Assembly (NCBI GenBank): GCA_017656185.1
Contig: JACDOK010000004.1
Location: 48,756 to 112,755 of the forward strand
Source: Peptococcaceae bacterium
GTDB lineage: Bacteria; Bacillota; Desulfotomaculia; Desulfotomaculales; JACDOK01
DNA: 64,000 nt
Reading direction: 5' to 3'
Below the pieces are notes generated by a model that was given only the letters and a program-made list of their open reading frames with translations, was not told the origin of the DNA and did not search any database. Made by a program: the position numbers and the translations under genes. Positions 15,166-25,453 of the stretch are shown here, piece after piece; positions within the stretch are counted from its first letter, which is position 1, and each line of letters opens with the position of its first letter.

Positions 15166-18100
15166 TTATACTGCCAGTACTTCATTTGGTTCAAACAGAT
15201 AAAGATAGCGCTCCTTTACCTGCCGGCCCAAAATTGTTTCTGCCGCCAGGGCGTAAAGATTTAACTGGCCCTGGTAGCGTTGACGAATTTCCTCCACCTG
15301 TTTTTCACTCACATCATCAGTCTTGTAATCTACCAGCACCAGGCCGTCTCCCTCATCGAACAAACAATCGATAATACCCTGCACCAGCACCGTCTCCCCT
15401 TCACTGCACTCGTCATCAATATCCGGGTAAATGGCCGCAACAGGCAGGGCAAGGCTGAAGGGGCGTTCCCTGTGTACGGAGCGTGCTTTGAGCATCCGCT
15501 CCCCCAGGGGACTTACAAAGAAAGCGGCAATTTTTTCCACATTTATGGTTGCGGCTTGTTGGGAAGTTAACAATTCCTTATCGACCATCTGTTCAATCTG
15601 ATGTGCTATACCAGCCGTACTCAAATCTCCGCTCAGGTCGACATGCCGCATTACCATATGCACAGCCAATCCCCGCTCGGCAGCCCTCAGCCCGCCTTGC
15701 TGCTGCAGAAACCGCGGCCGCTCGACACGGTACCGGTAATATACACGATGAGAGGCATCTTCCTCACCGGGCATCTCATCAAAGCGCCGCTTGATCTCCG
15801 TTACCGAAACCTTGGCGGTATATCCTACCACCTTCTCGTATGGATAGCTCCACGTTAACCGTCTTTCGACAGCCGGTGGTAAAACCGGTGCCGTCTTCAC
15901 CGGTTCCAACTTATCGACCTGTGCAAGGCAAGACAAATTAACACCACTATGCTCCGGTACCCTGCCTTCATCCCCGGCCCCGGCGATTACCACCTGCCAG
16001 CGTGAAGGATCATCCCTGAATGCCGGGTGTTCTTCTTCAGGCGTTTCCGCTATTTCCCGGAGTCCGGTGCCGTCGGGGTGCCTGGCTACTGCCGGGCAAA
16101 TCCAGTCCAGAAAGCTTGTTCCCTGCAGGATGACAGCTTCAGGTAAAGCGTGCCCCGTATCTGATAAGTGGCGGCACCACTTTTCGGCATTCTGCGGCAA
16201 GTTGTTAACCGAACCTACCATTACCAGTTTTTCACGCGCCCTGGTCAGGGCTACGTAAAGCACCCGCAGTTCCTCTGCCAGCATCTCACGGTTTAATTGT
16301 TCCTGAATCGCCAGCTTGGCCAAAGTCGGGTAGCGTACCCTGGCTTCAGGATCAACAAAACTCACGCCGAGGCCTAATTGTTTGTGCAGCAGAATATCCC
16401 CGCGGGTGTCTATGCGGTTGAAACGCCGCCCCATGCCCGCAACAAAGACCACCGGGAACTCTAAGCCCTTACTCTTATGAATGCTCATAATCCGTACCAC
16501 GTTTTCGTTTTCGCCCAGGGCCCGTGCCGCACCCAGGTCACTGCCGCTTTCCTGTATACGATTGATAAAGCGCAGAAAGCGAAAGAGCCCGCGGAAAGAC
16601 GTCGCTTCATACTGCCGCGCCCGGTCCTGGAGCGCCCGCAAGTTGGCCTGGCGCTGGGGTCCCCCGGGCATAGCACCGGCATAATCGTAGAAACCAGTGG
16701 TACGGTAAATATCCCAGATTAGATCCGGTAACGGCTCCTGGCGGGCCATGGTCCGCCAGCGTTCCAGCCTGTTTAAAAATTCCTGCAGCTTGCAAGACAG
16801 TTCGCCGAGTTCGGCCTTTGCCGCTGCACATACCGCCTCGTAGAAATCCCCCTCTTTTTTACAAAGGCGTATCCGGGCCAGGTCACCGGCTTTCAACCCC
16901 ACCATTGGCGAACGCAGGACCCCTACCAGGGGTAAGTCCTGTCGGGGATTATCGATAACCTTCAAGAGAGATAATACGGTATCTACCTCTACAGCCTCAA
17001 AGTAACCCGTACCAACCTCGGCATAGGCTGGTATCTCCCATAAACGGAACTCGTCCAGAAAAACACTTGCTCTTCCCCTCACTGCCCGGAGCAGAACAAC
17101 CACGTCCCGGTACTGGACCGGCCGGTAACCACCGTATCTCTTATCATAGATCTGGTACTGGCCGTCCACCAGTTCCCGGATGCGGCGCGCCACCAGGCGC
17201 GCCTCGCGCTGGTCGGCATCCAGGTCTTCCTGCTCATCCAGGCCGCAGCCCTCTTCTATCGCCCCATTTTCGCTTAAGTCCTCTCCGGCTCCGGGACTAC
17301 CCTTTTCCAAGAGATAAAGTTCTACCGGCCCTCCCACCGTCATGCGTTCGCCGGGTGCTTCAGGGTAGTGCGCACCGTATACCAATTCGGCCCCGGAGGT
17401 ATACGCGATCTCCCCCGTTTCCGGAGTCATTAGCTGTTTAAAGAGAAAATTGACGGCGTCTACTATTTCCTTGCGGCACCGGAAATTACGTGCCAGGTTA
17501 ACCCGGCACTGTGGTCTCCCGGCAACCAAAGCACCCACCTGCCGCTTCACTTGCGGCAGTCCCGCGGAAACATCTATGCCGGATACGTCCAGTAAGGGGT
17601 ATTCTTCATACTTACTCATAAACAAACCCGGTTCGGCAAGGCGGAAACGGTAAATGCTTTGCTTGACATCCCCAACCATGAAACGGTTAGGACTACTCCC
17701 GTCACCGCAGCGTGATACGAGACTAAGTATTGCTTCCTGCACATCATTAATGTCTTGATATTCATCTACAAGTACCTCGACGAATCTCTCCTGCAGTTCC
17801 CGTGCGATGGGTGAAAGCTGCAGCGTTCCACCCCGGTGGCCCTCGCTCAGCAATTCTAGGGCATAGTGCTCGAGGTCATCAAAGTCCAGCAATGCCCTCT
17901 CGGCCTTATACCGGCGGTACCGTTCTTCAAAATCCTTAACCAGGTCAACCAGGGCAGCAATTAGGGGGCTAATCGCCCGGAGGTCCCGGACGTGTTCCTC
18001 CAACGGACGCGCAAAATAAGTTTCTCTGAGCTTCTTGAACTGGCCTTTCACCCCGTCCCGCAGCTTCCTGACCCGTTCTTTGAGCGTTTCATCGGCACCC

Positions 18101-18990
18101 TTGCAGGGCTTGAGACGGGCAAAATCCACTCCGGCTATCCTGTGGAACAAAACATCCCAGCCCTCATCGCAGGCTTTGATAATACTATCCAGCACAGCAA
18201 TTTCATGCACTAAATTTTCTTCATAAGACGCCGGGCCGGCAGGATACCTTGTTATAATAAGTGCCTGCTGAAGCTCAGCCCGCAGGGCTTTCAGCTTAAC
18301 CCGTATTACATCCATTAAGCGCCGCACCCATGATTTTTCAGCGGTACTACCCGGCGCCACATCAAAAGATTTACGCACCGTTTCCAGCCACCGCGTGCTA
18401 AAGGGAGTACTGCGGGCGAATTCAAACATTTTGAGGACAATATCCTGCAGCAGGCTGTCATCACGTTCACCCCCGTAGGCGTCGACCAGGCGGGTAAAAG
18501 CTTCGGACCGGGAACTGTCGGAACTGTCTTCTCCAATCGCGGCGTACCAGCTCTCAAAGACGTCATCCAAAGCCTCCAAGCGGAGCAGGGCCGCTTCGAT
18601 GTCATCGGCAATTTTAAAGGACGGGTCCAGCTGCAAGCGGTGGAAATGCTGGCGCACCAGGTCCAGACAGAAGGAGTGCAGCGTTGTGATACAGGCACGG
18701 TTTAGTAATGCAAGCTGGCGCCTCAGGTGTTTGTTTCCCGGCTCCCCGCGCAGCTTGGCCGCGATCGCTTCCCCGATACGGCTGCGCATCTCCGCCGCGG
18801 CGGCCTTGGTAAAGGTTACTACCAGTAAACGGTCAATGTCCACCGGTTCTACGGGATCGGTAACGCGATTGATAATACGCTCCACCAGCACTGCTGTTTT
18901 ACCGGTTCCCGCAGCCGCTGAAACCAACAGGTTGCAGTCCCGGGCTGTGATCGCCGCCAGCTGCTCCCGCGTCCACCTCATCTTACTCAC
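15166..18990 (-). CDS. addA: ATP-dependent helicase/nuclease subunit A
   Basis: 1274 residues, near the family's usual length. GTG 18990 overlaps the addB stop by eight bases. UvrD-type helicase motifs in order: VSAAAGTGKTAVLVERI (Walker A), FVEVLVDEYQDINDVQ (motif II), MSIHKSKGLEFPVVFVAG, RVLYVALTRAREKLVM. A C-terminal RecB-like nuclease domain carries LVDYKTD. With AddB it forms the Chi-regulated complex that processes double-strand ends for recombination. Confidence 0.97.
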   Translation of the reverse strand: MSKMRWTREQLAAITARDCNLLVSAAAGTGKTAVLVERIINRVTDPVEPVDIDRLLVVTFTKAAAAEMRSRIGEAIAAKLRGEPGNKHLRRQLALLNRACITTLHSFCLDLVRQHFHRLQLDPSFKIADDIEAALLRLEALDDVFESWYAAIGEDSSDSSRSEAFTRLVDAYGGERDDSLLQDIVLKMFEFARSTPFSTRWLETVRKSFDVAPGSTAEKSWVRRLMDVIRVKLKALRAELQQALIITRYPAGPASYEENLVHEIAVLDSIIKACDEGWDVLFHRIAGVDFARLKPCKGADETLKERVRKLRDGVKGQFKKLRETYFARPLEEHVRDLRAISPLIAALVDLVKDFEERYRRYKAERALLDFDDLEHYALELLSEGHRGGTLQLSPIARELQERFVEVLVDEYQDINDVQEAILSLVSRCGDGSSPNRFMVGDVKQSIYRFRLAEPGLFMSKYEEYPLLDVSGIDVSAGLPQVKRQVGALVAGRPQCRVNLARNFRCRKEIVDAVNFLFKQLMTPETGEIAYTSGAELVYGAHYPEAPGERMTVGGPVELYLLEKGSPGAGEDLSENGAIEEGCGLDEQEDLDADQREARLVARRIRELVDGQYQIYDKRYGGYRPVQYRDVVVLLRAVRGRASVFLDEFRLWEIPAYAEVGTGYFEAVEVDTVLSLLKVIDNPRQDLPLVGVLRSPMVGLKAGDLARIRLCKKEGDFYEAVCAAAKAELGELSCKLQEFLNRLERWRTMARQEPLPDLIWDIYRTTGFYDYAGAMPGGPQRQANLRALQDRARQYEATSFRGLFRFLRFINRIQESGSDLGAARALGENENVVRIMSIHKSKGLEFPVVFVAGMGRRFNRIDTRGDILLHKQLGLGVSFVDPEARVRYPTLAKLAIQEQLNREMLAEELRVLYVALTRAREKLVMVGSVNNLPQNAEKWCRHLSDTGHALPEAVILQGTSFLDWICPAVARHPDGTGLREIAETPEEEHPAFRDDPSRWQVVIAGAGDEGRVPEHSGVNLSCLAQVDKLEPVKTAPVLPPAVERRLTWSYPYEKVVGYTAKVSVTEIKRRFDEMPGEEDASHRVYYRYRVERPRFLQQQGGLRAAERGLAVHMVMRHVDLSGDLSTAGIAHQIEQMVDKELLTSQQAATINVEKIAAFFVSPLGERMLKARSVHRERPFSLALPVAAIYPDIDDECSEGETVLVQGIIDCLFDEGDGLVLVDYKTDDVSEKQVEEIRQRYQGQLNLYALAAETILGRQVKERYLYLFEPNEVLAV

Positions 18991-21900
18991 CGGTCTCCCC
19001 CTCCTTCCCGGCCTTCATGCGGTGCCAGATATCATCATCGGCTTCTTCGGCAATGATCCGGTAGTTGTTATCGTCCAGTAACGTGTCAAAATGGCATACG
19101 GGCTTAAACTCACAGTGCATACAGTATTTGAAGCGACCGCGCCGGTAGGGGTTCATAGTAACTATACCCTTCACAATCTGCCCGCCGCTGTCCTTTAATA
19201 CTTCATCCAAATGGTTGAAAAGATCCTGGAACTGTTCCCTGGAAACCACCGGGGTGTTTTGGTAAAACCCGTTTTTACCCAGGGCGACGGGAATAATCTC
19301 GGAATGACCTGAAATGTTACGGTCCATCAGGCGGACGACCTTCTCGTCCCCGAGCAGAAGTCCTTTCATCCGTAAACTTTTCAGCAGTTCTTTATCCAAT
19401 ACAGCCGGGTCAACAGGGCCATTGGTGCTCACTATCGGGTCGCGAATGGCAAAATAAAGCATCCCCCCGGGCAGGGCTTCCTGCCCCACCAAATCCTTGG
19501 CATACAGCAATGCTACCCGCAAATAGGTTAACAGCTGGATTTTCAGCCCGTGAAAAATCGCAGTAAGATCTAAAGAAGCCGTGCCCGACTTGTAATCAAT
19601 AATGCGGAGATACGTGCCATCATCACCTTTGACCGCATCAATGCGGTCAATCTGCCCCTGCAGTTCCATCCTCGTACCGTCGGCAAGGTGAAAAACTACC
19701 GCCGGCAATACCCCGCCCGGGCCAAAATACAGTTCCAGTCCCACGGGGCGGAAATCGCCTCTCCTGGCGTGTTCCGCCAGCACTGAGGTTGAACGTTCCA
19801 CCGTACGCCGCAGCTTCTTGCAAAGGTAGCGGTAACGCGACGAACTCAGCAAGATCTGAGACTGAAGTTTGGGTGTTAATTCCCCAACAATTTCACCCGC
19901 GAGACGGGCACAATGCGCCCGGTCCAACTCAGCCCAGTCCAACCCCTGGGTTTTGACACGTTCCCCGAAAGCCTTTAAGGCCGCGTGGAAAAAATGCCCG
20001 ATATCCGGTGCCGCCAATTGCTGCACCGGCCTGTCCTTGAGCCGCAATCCGTAATGCAAAAAGTGGGCAAAAGCACAGGAACGAAACTTTTCGATACGTG
20101 ATACGCTTACCCGTAAAGGGGTACCGTAGATCTGCCGGCTCACCTCGGGAGGAATGAAATCCTCACGATTGCGGTGGCACAAACCGGAAAATACCCGGGC
20201 TATGCGCTCATCCGAGCCGGCTTTTGTTACGAACCAATTGTATACCGACCACCAGATATCTTTAATCTCCCGCCCCGCCTTGGCCTCACGCAGCTTGGCG
20301 GCCAGGTAGGACAGGGTCCGTCCCGGCCGGGTAATGAATTCTATGTCAATTTCGCTCCCCGGGGGGTCTACCGGGTAAAAGGTCTCTTCCAGGTCCGGGA
20401 ACAACTCCTTTACCCGGGCGATGACGGGGGAAGGCATCAATGCCTGGCCTTCCTCATCCGCCAGGGGATAACTCAGCCAGAGCATATGACTCGGCCTGGT
20501 TAAAGCTACATAGACCAGGAACTGCTCGTCGAAAACCCGCCGGCGCCCACCGGGCGCCACTTTTAACCCGATGGTTTCCAGTCGCTCCCGTTCCGGCTCG
20601 GTAAAAATCCCACCGGCGTCGGCTCTGGCCGGCAGCACACCGTCCCCAACACCCAGGACAAAACAGGCCTTGACATTGGGATTCCGTGAACGTTCCAGAG
20701 AAGCCACCAACACCTGGTCCAAGGAAGGCGGTATCAAGCCCAACCTCAGGCTTTCCAGGCCGGTATCCAGCACCCGGGCATATTCTTCAACGGTCATTGG
20801 TTGTTCTCCCAAAGACTCCACCAGTTCATCAAAAAGTCCGGCGACCTCGTTCCACACCTGGTTGTGCTTGCGGGCCGTTTCCGGCTGGCCCTCTTCCTCG
20901 GCCCGGCGAGCCCATAATGCGATCCGCTCAGGCACGCCAAGCTTTTCCAGCAGGTTATATAGGTAGGAAGTAATTTCGCGTACCGTAAGCTTCCGGGCGC
21001 TCACTCCCCGCGCAAACTCCCGCAGGGCGGATGCGGCCTGGTCCCGTGCCCGGTTCACTTTTTCCAACAAGTACCGGTCCTGGTCCGTTAAATCATCTTC
21101 CTGTTCAAGGGAAACAGCCCTGGTAAAACGCCACGGTTCTTCCTCCAGCCACAGCTTACCGTTGATCCCGTGCGCCAGCACATAGTTCTCCAAAAGGTCG
21201 ACCGCCTCCCGGCCTATGGGTACCAGGTCCGTCTTCAAATACCTGAAAACCGGGTCATAACTCCAATTCTTAATTACCACTTCGAGGGCCGAACGCAGTA
21301 ACTCCACCAACGGGTGATGCAGCACATCCCGTTTTTGGTCAATGAAATAGGGAATTTCATAGTCACTGAATACCGTGGCAATCAAATCACCGTATGCGCT
21401 AAACTCCCTCAACACCACCGATATATCACGCCACCGGTAATTCTCCTCAATACAGAGGCGGGTAATTTCACGCGCCGCTGCTTCTACCTCCGCCCGCCGG
21501 TTGGCGGCGGACACCACACGGATGGCCGCTGTGCTGCCCCTCATCGGTTGCGCCAAGGGATTATAAAAATTTTCTTCCAGGTAAGCCAGGGCCGGCCGGT
21601 TCCGAAACCGGGGCGGGACATCCCCGTCCAGTACCAGGGGCTCGCTCTCGGCAATGCCCTGTTTGGCAGCCATATTCCTCAACATAAACATTGTCTCCCG
21701 TGTGCGCTGGAAAAGTTCGCCCTCCTCCGGAGGGGTGTTCCGTCTGTCCCGCCCGTCCAGACACAAGGCAACGTTCACCCGCACCGCGGTGCGCATAATA
21801 ATGTCCAGCACCCGGTATTCCTGAGGCGTAAAACCGGCAAAGCCGTCAATCCAGAATTCTGCCTGCCGTACAGTCGGGGATTTTGCGGCCTGTTCAGCCA

Positions 21901-22459
21901 GCAGGTTCAGGTAATCGTCCGGATCAGTGTAGGTACCGGCCAGGCGGTCCTGCAGGGACTGCTGGAGCAGGGACAAGTCGTCAAGCTTGTCCGCCAGGGT
22001 ATCATATCCTTGTTCCCGCAGGTACCGTGCTCCCCCGGCCAGGCTCTCAGGGGTCTGGCAGTACATCTTCATCTCCGACAATGTCGACGCCAGGGTATCG
22101 GTAAAACCGGGCTGTCCCGCCGCCCGCTGAAAAGCTTTAAGCTCGTCATGATGCGCTTCCAGCAGCTGCCGCAGAATCATCCGCTTGCCCAGATCACCGA
22201 TATGGGCCCGGGCACTGCCTCCCGTTTCCTGCAGTACCAGCCAGGCCAGGCGCCGGAAACTCAATACCTGTGCCCGCATCATCCCGCCCAGCCCCGGGGT
22301 GCCGGCCAGTTCCTTTTCATATTGGAAAGTAGCCTGCTCGGGTACCAAAAAAATTAACGGGTGCCCTTCCGGAGACCGCCGCAAGCGGTCTCTGATTTCA
22401 TCGAGGCACCTCTTAGTTTTGCCCGTGCCGGCTCGTCCCAGGATAAATCTTAAACTCAA
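18983..22459 (-). CDS. addB: ATP-dependent helicase/nuclease subunit B
   Basis: 1158 residues from TTG 22459, with GGAGGGCGAT five bases upstream. The N-terminus has FILGRAGTGKTKRCLDEI (Walker A) and PLIFLVPEQATFQYEKELA, both AddB signatures. The C-terminal nuclease domain has LRIIDYKSGTASLD and a cysteine set (FRSCAFAHFL, then YCMHCEFKPVC) expected to hold a 4Fe-4S cluster. It is the Chi-recognising partner of AddA. The genes overlap, so translation is coupled. Confidence 0.97.
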   Translation of the reverse strand: MSLRFILGRAGTGKTKRCLDEIRDRLRRSPEGHPLIFLVPEQATFQYEKELAGTPGLGGMMRAQVLSFRRLAWLVLQETGGSARAHIGDLGKRMILRQLLEAHHDELKAFQRAAGQPGFTDTLASTLSEMKMYCQTPESLAGGARYLREQGYDTLADKLDDLSLLQQSLQDRLAGTYTDPDDYLNLLAEQAAKSPTVRQAEFWIDGFAGFTPQEYRVLDIIMRTAVRVNVALCLDGRDRRNTPPEEGELFQRTRETMFMLRNMAAKQGIAESEPLVLDGDVPPRFRNRPALAYLEENFYNPLAQPMRGSTAAIRVVSAANRRAEVEAAAREITRLCIEENYRWRDISVVLREFSAYGDLIATVFSDYEIPYFIDQKRDVLHHPLVELLRSALEVVIKNWSYDPVFRYLKTDLVPIGREAVDLLENYVLAHGINGKLWLEEEPWRFTRAVSLEQEDDLTDQDRYLLEKVNRARDQAASALREFARGVSARKLTVREITSYLYNLLEKLGVPERIALWARRAEEEGQPETARKHNQVWNEVAGLFDELVESLGEQPMTVEEYARVLDTGLESLRLGLIPPSLDQVLVASLERSRNPNVKACFVLGVGDGVLPARADAGGIFTEPERERLETIGLKVAPGGRRRVFDEQFLVYVALTRPSHMLWLSYPLADEEGQALMPSPVIARVKELFPDLEETFYPVDPPGSEIDIEFITRPGRTLSYLAAKLREAKAGREIKDIWWSVYNWFVTKAGSDERIARVFSGLCHRNREDFIPPEVSRQIYGTPLRVSVSRIEKFRSCAFAHFLHYGLRLKDRPVQQLAAPDIGHFFHAALKAFGERVKTQGLDWAELDRAHCARLAGEIVGELTPKLQSQILLSSSRYRYLCKKLRRTVERSTSVLAEHARRGDFRPVGLELYFGPGGVLPAVVFHLADGTRMELQGQIDRIDAVKGDDGTYLRIIDYKSGTASLDLTAIFHGLKIQLLTYLRVALLYAKDLVGQEALPGGMLYFAIRDPIVSTNGPVDPAVLDKELLKSLRMKGLLLGDEKVVRLMDRNISGHSEIIPVALGKNGFYQNTPVVSREQFQDLFNHLDEVLKDSGGQIVKGIVTMNPYRRGRFKYCMHCEFKPVCHFDTLLDDNNYRIIAEEADDDIWHRMKAGKEGETGE

Positions 22460-22738
22460 GACGGATCGCCCTCCGCAATGCCATTAGACAATATAGACGG
22501 CGGCAAGTTGGTATAAAATTTCTTTTTTAGTCCTCTTTTCCCTTTTTTGTTGTCCTTAGAAACTACCTTTCCCGCACATATGACCGAAATTGGCTGTCTT
22601 TATTGATTTTCAGCCTCTGGTGACGGAACAAAACATTTTATACCTTGTGATAACTTTCTCATTAGCTTGCTAATTAGCATTACTAACAGTTATAGTATTA
22701 AAATAAGCATTATTATCTATATTTCGGGGTGGGTAAGC

Positions 22739-24448
22739 GTGGAAAACCTATCCTGGCAAGCGATTATATTGGAACTGATAGGCGGTATGGGCCTGCTGCT
22801 TTACGGCATGCAGGTCATGAGCGAAGGTTTGCAAAAAATCGCCGGTCACCAGCTGCGGCGAATCCTGAGTTCGCTTACCCAAAACCGGTTTATCGGGCTG
22901 GTAGTTGGTGCCCTGGTCACCATGCTCTTCCAGAGCAGTACGGCAACCACCGTTATCCTGGTAGGTTTAACCAGCGCAGGTGTCATTGCCTTAAAACAAT
23001 GCCTGCCCGTTATCCTGGGTGCTGATATCGGTACCACGGTAACAGCGCAGCTTATTGCTCTCAAAGTAACAAAGATTGCCCTGCCGATCGTGGGTGTCGG
23101 CGCCACCATCATCTTCTTTTCCAAGCGCGATCGTTACCGCCGCATCGGTCAGGCCATCACAGGTTTCGGTTTACTTTTCTTGGGTCTAAAAATTATGGCT
23201 GATGCCATGCACCCCCTGAGGGACGCGCCCATTTTTAAAGATATGCTGCTGGCAATGAGCGATAATGTTCTCCTGGCCGTCGTGACCGCTGCCATTTTTA
23301 CTTTTTTGATCCACAGCAGCGCCGCATCCATCGGTATTATCATGCTGCTGGCAATGCAGGAGCTCATTACTCTGGAGTCGGCCATCTACCTTATCCTGGG
23401 GGCCAACGTCGGGACATCGTTTACAGCCATCCTGTCAAGCCTGGGATCGCGCCGTGAAGCCCAGCGGGTGGCGATGGCACACTTCCTGGCCAAGCTGGGT
23501 GGGACCTGTCTTTTTCTACCTTTCGTAGGGCCCTATGCCAAATTATTGCAGGCCGTTGCTTCATCACCCATCTTCCAGGTGGCCAACGCGCATACCTTTT
23601 TCAACGTCGGCATTGCCATCATCTTTTTACCGTTTACAAACTTCGGAGTGTGGGTATTGGAGAAAATTCTGCCCGATAAGGTTCAGGCAGAGTTCGAACC
23701 CAAATATCTTGACGAGTCTCTTATCAGCACTCCCTCGATCGCAATCGGCTTGGCCTATAAAGAAATTATTCACCTGTCGGCAGAAATACTGCGCATGACC
23801 AAAGACGTAGACCGTGTCTTCCGCAGAAAAGATATGAATATTTTGGAAGACGTGTTGCATAAAGAACAGGTCATCGATGCTCTCTTTGCACAAACCAACA
23901 GTTATCTGACGCGTATCCTGCGTCAACCTCTTGACCGCGGTGAGTTCCGCAAGTCAATGGGCCTGGTACACGTGCTGCACGATCTGGAACACATCGGCGA
24001 CATTATCGATAACAGCATCGCCGGGCTCGCCCAAACTAAGATCCAACAAGGTTATGAATTTTCCCCGCAGGGTTGGCAGGAACTAAACAATTTTCATCAC
24101 AGGCTGTATGAGTTGATGCGCAATGCGCACAAGGCCCTGGTTCGTAACGACTATTGCCTGGCAGAAAAGGTAATTACCGAGCAGCCCAAAATTGCCCGGC
24201 TGGAACGCGAGCTGCGGCAGACTCATATTCACCGTTTAACTGAGGGTATCAAGGAAACCGAAGACACCAGCGGCATCCACCTAGAGCTGCTGAATAGCTA
24301 CCTGCGTATCAGCGAACACGTGCGCAGTATTGCCCTGGTCATCGCCGAGGAACTGGTCGACACGCCGGCGTGTACCAGGTCCCCGCAGGAAGTAAGTAGA
24401 GACCTGGCAGAAGACGTGGAATACCAGGAACGTGTAAGTAATTTGTAA
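22739..24448 (+). CDS. Na/Pi cotransporter family protein with PhoU-like tail
   Basis: 569 residues from GTG 22739, behind GGGGTGGG. An upstream in-frame start at 22667 is A-T rich and reads as non-coding. The two inverted repeats of the NptA/Na-Pi family are clear: GALVTMLFQSSTATTVILVGL and FTFLIHSSAASIGIIMLLA, both with the QSS/HSS-T/A core. The last 220 residues form charged helices like PhoU (LVHVLHDLEHIGDIIDN, LLNSYLRISEHVRSIA). It probably imports phosphate with sodium or regulates phosphate uptake. Confidence 0.9.
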   Translation: MENLSWQAIILELIGGMGLLLYGMQVMSEGLQKIAGHQLRRILSSLTQNRFIGLVVGALVTMLFQSSTATTVILVGLTSAGVIALKQCLPVILGADIGTTVTAQLIALKVTKIALPIVGVGATIIFFSKRDRYRRIGQAITGFGLLFLGLKIMADAMHPLRDAPIFKDMLLAMSDNVLLAVVTAAIFTFLIHSSAASIGIIMLLAMQELITLESAIYLILGANVGTSFTAILSSLGSRREAQRVAMAHFLAKLGGTCLFLPFVGPYAKLLQAVASSPIFQVANAHTFFNVGIAIIFLPFTNFGVWVLEKILPDKVQAEFEPKYLDESLISTPSIAIGLAYKEIIHLSAEILRMTKDVDRVFRRKDMNILEDVLHKEQVIDALFAQTNSYLTRILRQPLDRGEFRKSMGLVHVLHDLEHIGDIIDNSIAGLAQTKIQQGYEFSPQGWQELNNFHHRLYELMRNAHKALVRNDYCLAEKVITEQPKIARLERELRQTHIHRLTEGIKETEDTSGIHLELLNSYLRISEHVRSIALVIAEELVDTPACTRSPQEVSRDLAEDVEYQERVSNL

Positions 24449-24523
24449 GCAATAGAATATACAGTTGTAATTCGCACCCCCGCCCTCAAAAACAGCATCA
24501 CACTTTACACTCACTGCCCGGTC

Positions 24524-24685
24524 CTACCTTTCTTCCTCCAGGTAGTGCAGCACGACAAGCGAAATTACTGCCGCAAAAGATGCCGGTACCAGCCCCACGC
24601 TGTAATACAAGTAAGGAACTATCCAGGTAGACAGCGCCACAAAGGAGGTATTTATTAATAGTTTGATCCCACTGATCTGAAACAC
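24524..24685 (-). CDS. Small two-helix membrane protein, 53 residues
   Basis: GTG 24685 to TAG 24524-24526, with GAGGGGA six bases upstream. Two hydrophobic helices (IKLLINTSFVALSTWIVPYL and LVPASFAAVISLVVLHYL) end in LEEER. It is well formed but matches nothing I recognise. It lies alone between the Na/Pi transporter and the nitroreductase. Confidence 0.6.
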   Translation of the reverse strand: MFQISGIKLLINTSFVALSTWIVPYLYYSVGLVPASFAAVISLVVLHYLEEER

Positions 24686-24833
24686 CCTAATTCCCCTCGC
24701 AGCAACATATTTTTGTTTCTAATGTATTGTTGCTGCTATCCCAAACGTGCCAGGGAATTGACAGGAGAAATATGAGAATGAGAGCAGATTGGCACAAACG
24801 CTATGGCATTGCGAGCTCCTTAATCACTAATTC

Positions 24834-25403
24834 CTACTTAAGAATAATTTCATCAAGCCTCCTCTTCGGCACATGGTGGACTCCATGCTCATCCCGCCAG
24901 TATTTGATACTACCGTCCGGTCCCACAGTATCTATGACCACCGTTTCCTTGGGCTTACCCAGGGCCACTACCAGCAGAATTTCATACTGCTCCGGAATTT
25001 GCAGCGCTTTACGCAGTTGATCTCGCTTGACCGAAGCAATAATGCACCCGCCTAAGCCCTTTTCCACTGCACCCAGGAGTATGCTCTGGCAGGTAATACC
25101 ATGATCACAGCCAAAATTACGTGTAATGCCGGTATCTCCCAGGACGACAATGTAAGCTGCCGGCCGTTCCCCTTCCGCCGGGCCTTCCCAATCTTTGAGA
25201 TAAGCGGCCCAGGCCAGGCACGGGAAAATCTTGGCGTTTGTCCCGGGGTCACAGGACAAGATATATTTCAGCGGTTGCAGATTGGCCGCCGAGGCCGATA
25301 ATCGCGCTAGCTCCACAAGTTCTTCCAAAGTTGCGCGTTCCACAGCCACGTCTTCATAAAAACGCCGGTAACTGCGGTTCTTCTTTACCAGGTCCTTAAT
25401 CAC
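24834..25403 (-). CDS. Nitroreductase family flavoprotein
   Basis: 189 residues from GTG 25403, behind GGGGGGAGAT. MIKDLVKKNRSYRRFYED holds the FMN-binding RSYRRF. Later LARLSASAANLQPLKYIL, GITCQSILLGAVEKGLGGC and LLVVALGKPKE are typical of the family. It reduces a nitro, quinone or similar acceptor with NAD(P)H; the physiological substrate is not clear. The neighbours (nuclease lipoprotein, small membrane protein) give no hint. Confidence 0.9.
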   Translation of the reverse strand: MIKDLVKKNRSYRRFYEDVAVERATLEELVELARLSASAANLQPLKYILSCDPGTNAKIFPCLAWAAYLKDWEGPAEGERPAAYIVVLGDTGITRNFGCDHGITCQSILLGAVEKGLGGCIIASVKRDQLRKALQIPEQYEILLVVALGKPKETVVIDTVGPDGSIKYWRDEHGVHHVPKRRLDEIILK

Positions 25404-25453
25404 GCTATCTCCCCCCGCTTACCTAAACACTTGTGTTGATTTGCTTTTTGTCA

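Noticed and set aside
21314..22357. 347-residue plus-strand open frame inside addB
   Set aside because: It is the antisense shadow of a well-supported gene and is His/Gln/Pro-rich with no motif.
23685..23705. GAGTTCGAACCCAAAT resembling a tRNA T-arm
   Set aside because: It lies inside the Na/Pi cotransporter gene and no cloverleaf can be built around it.
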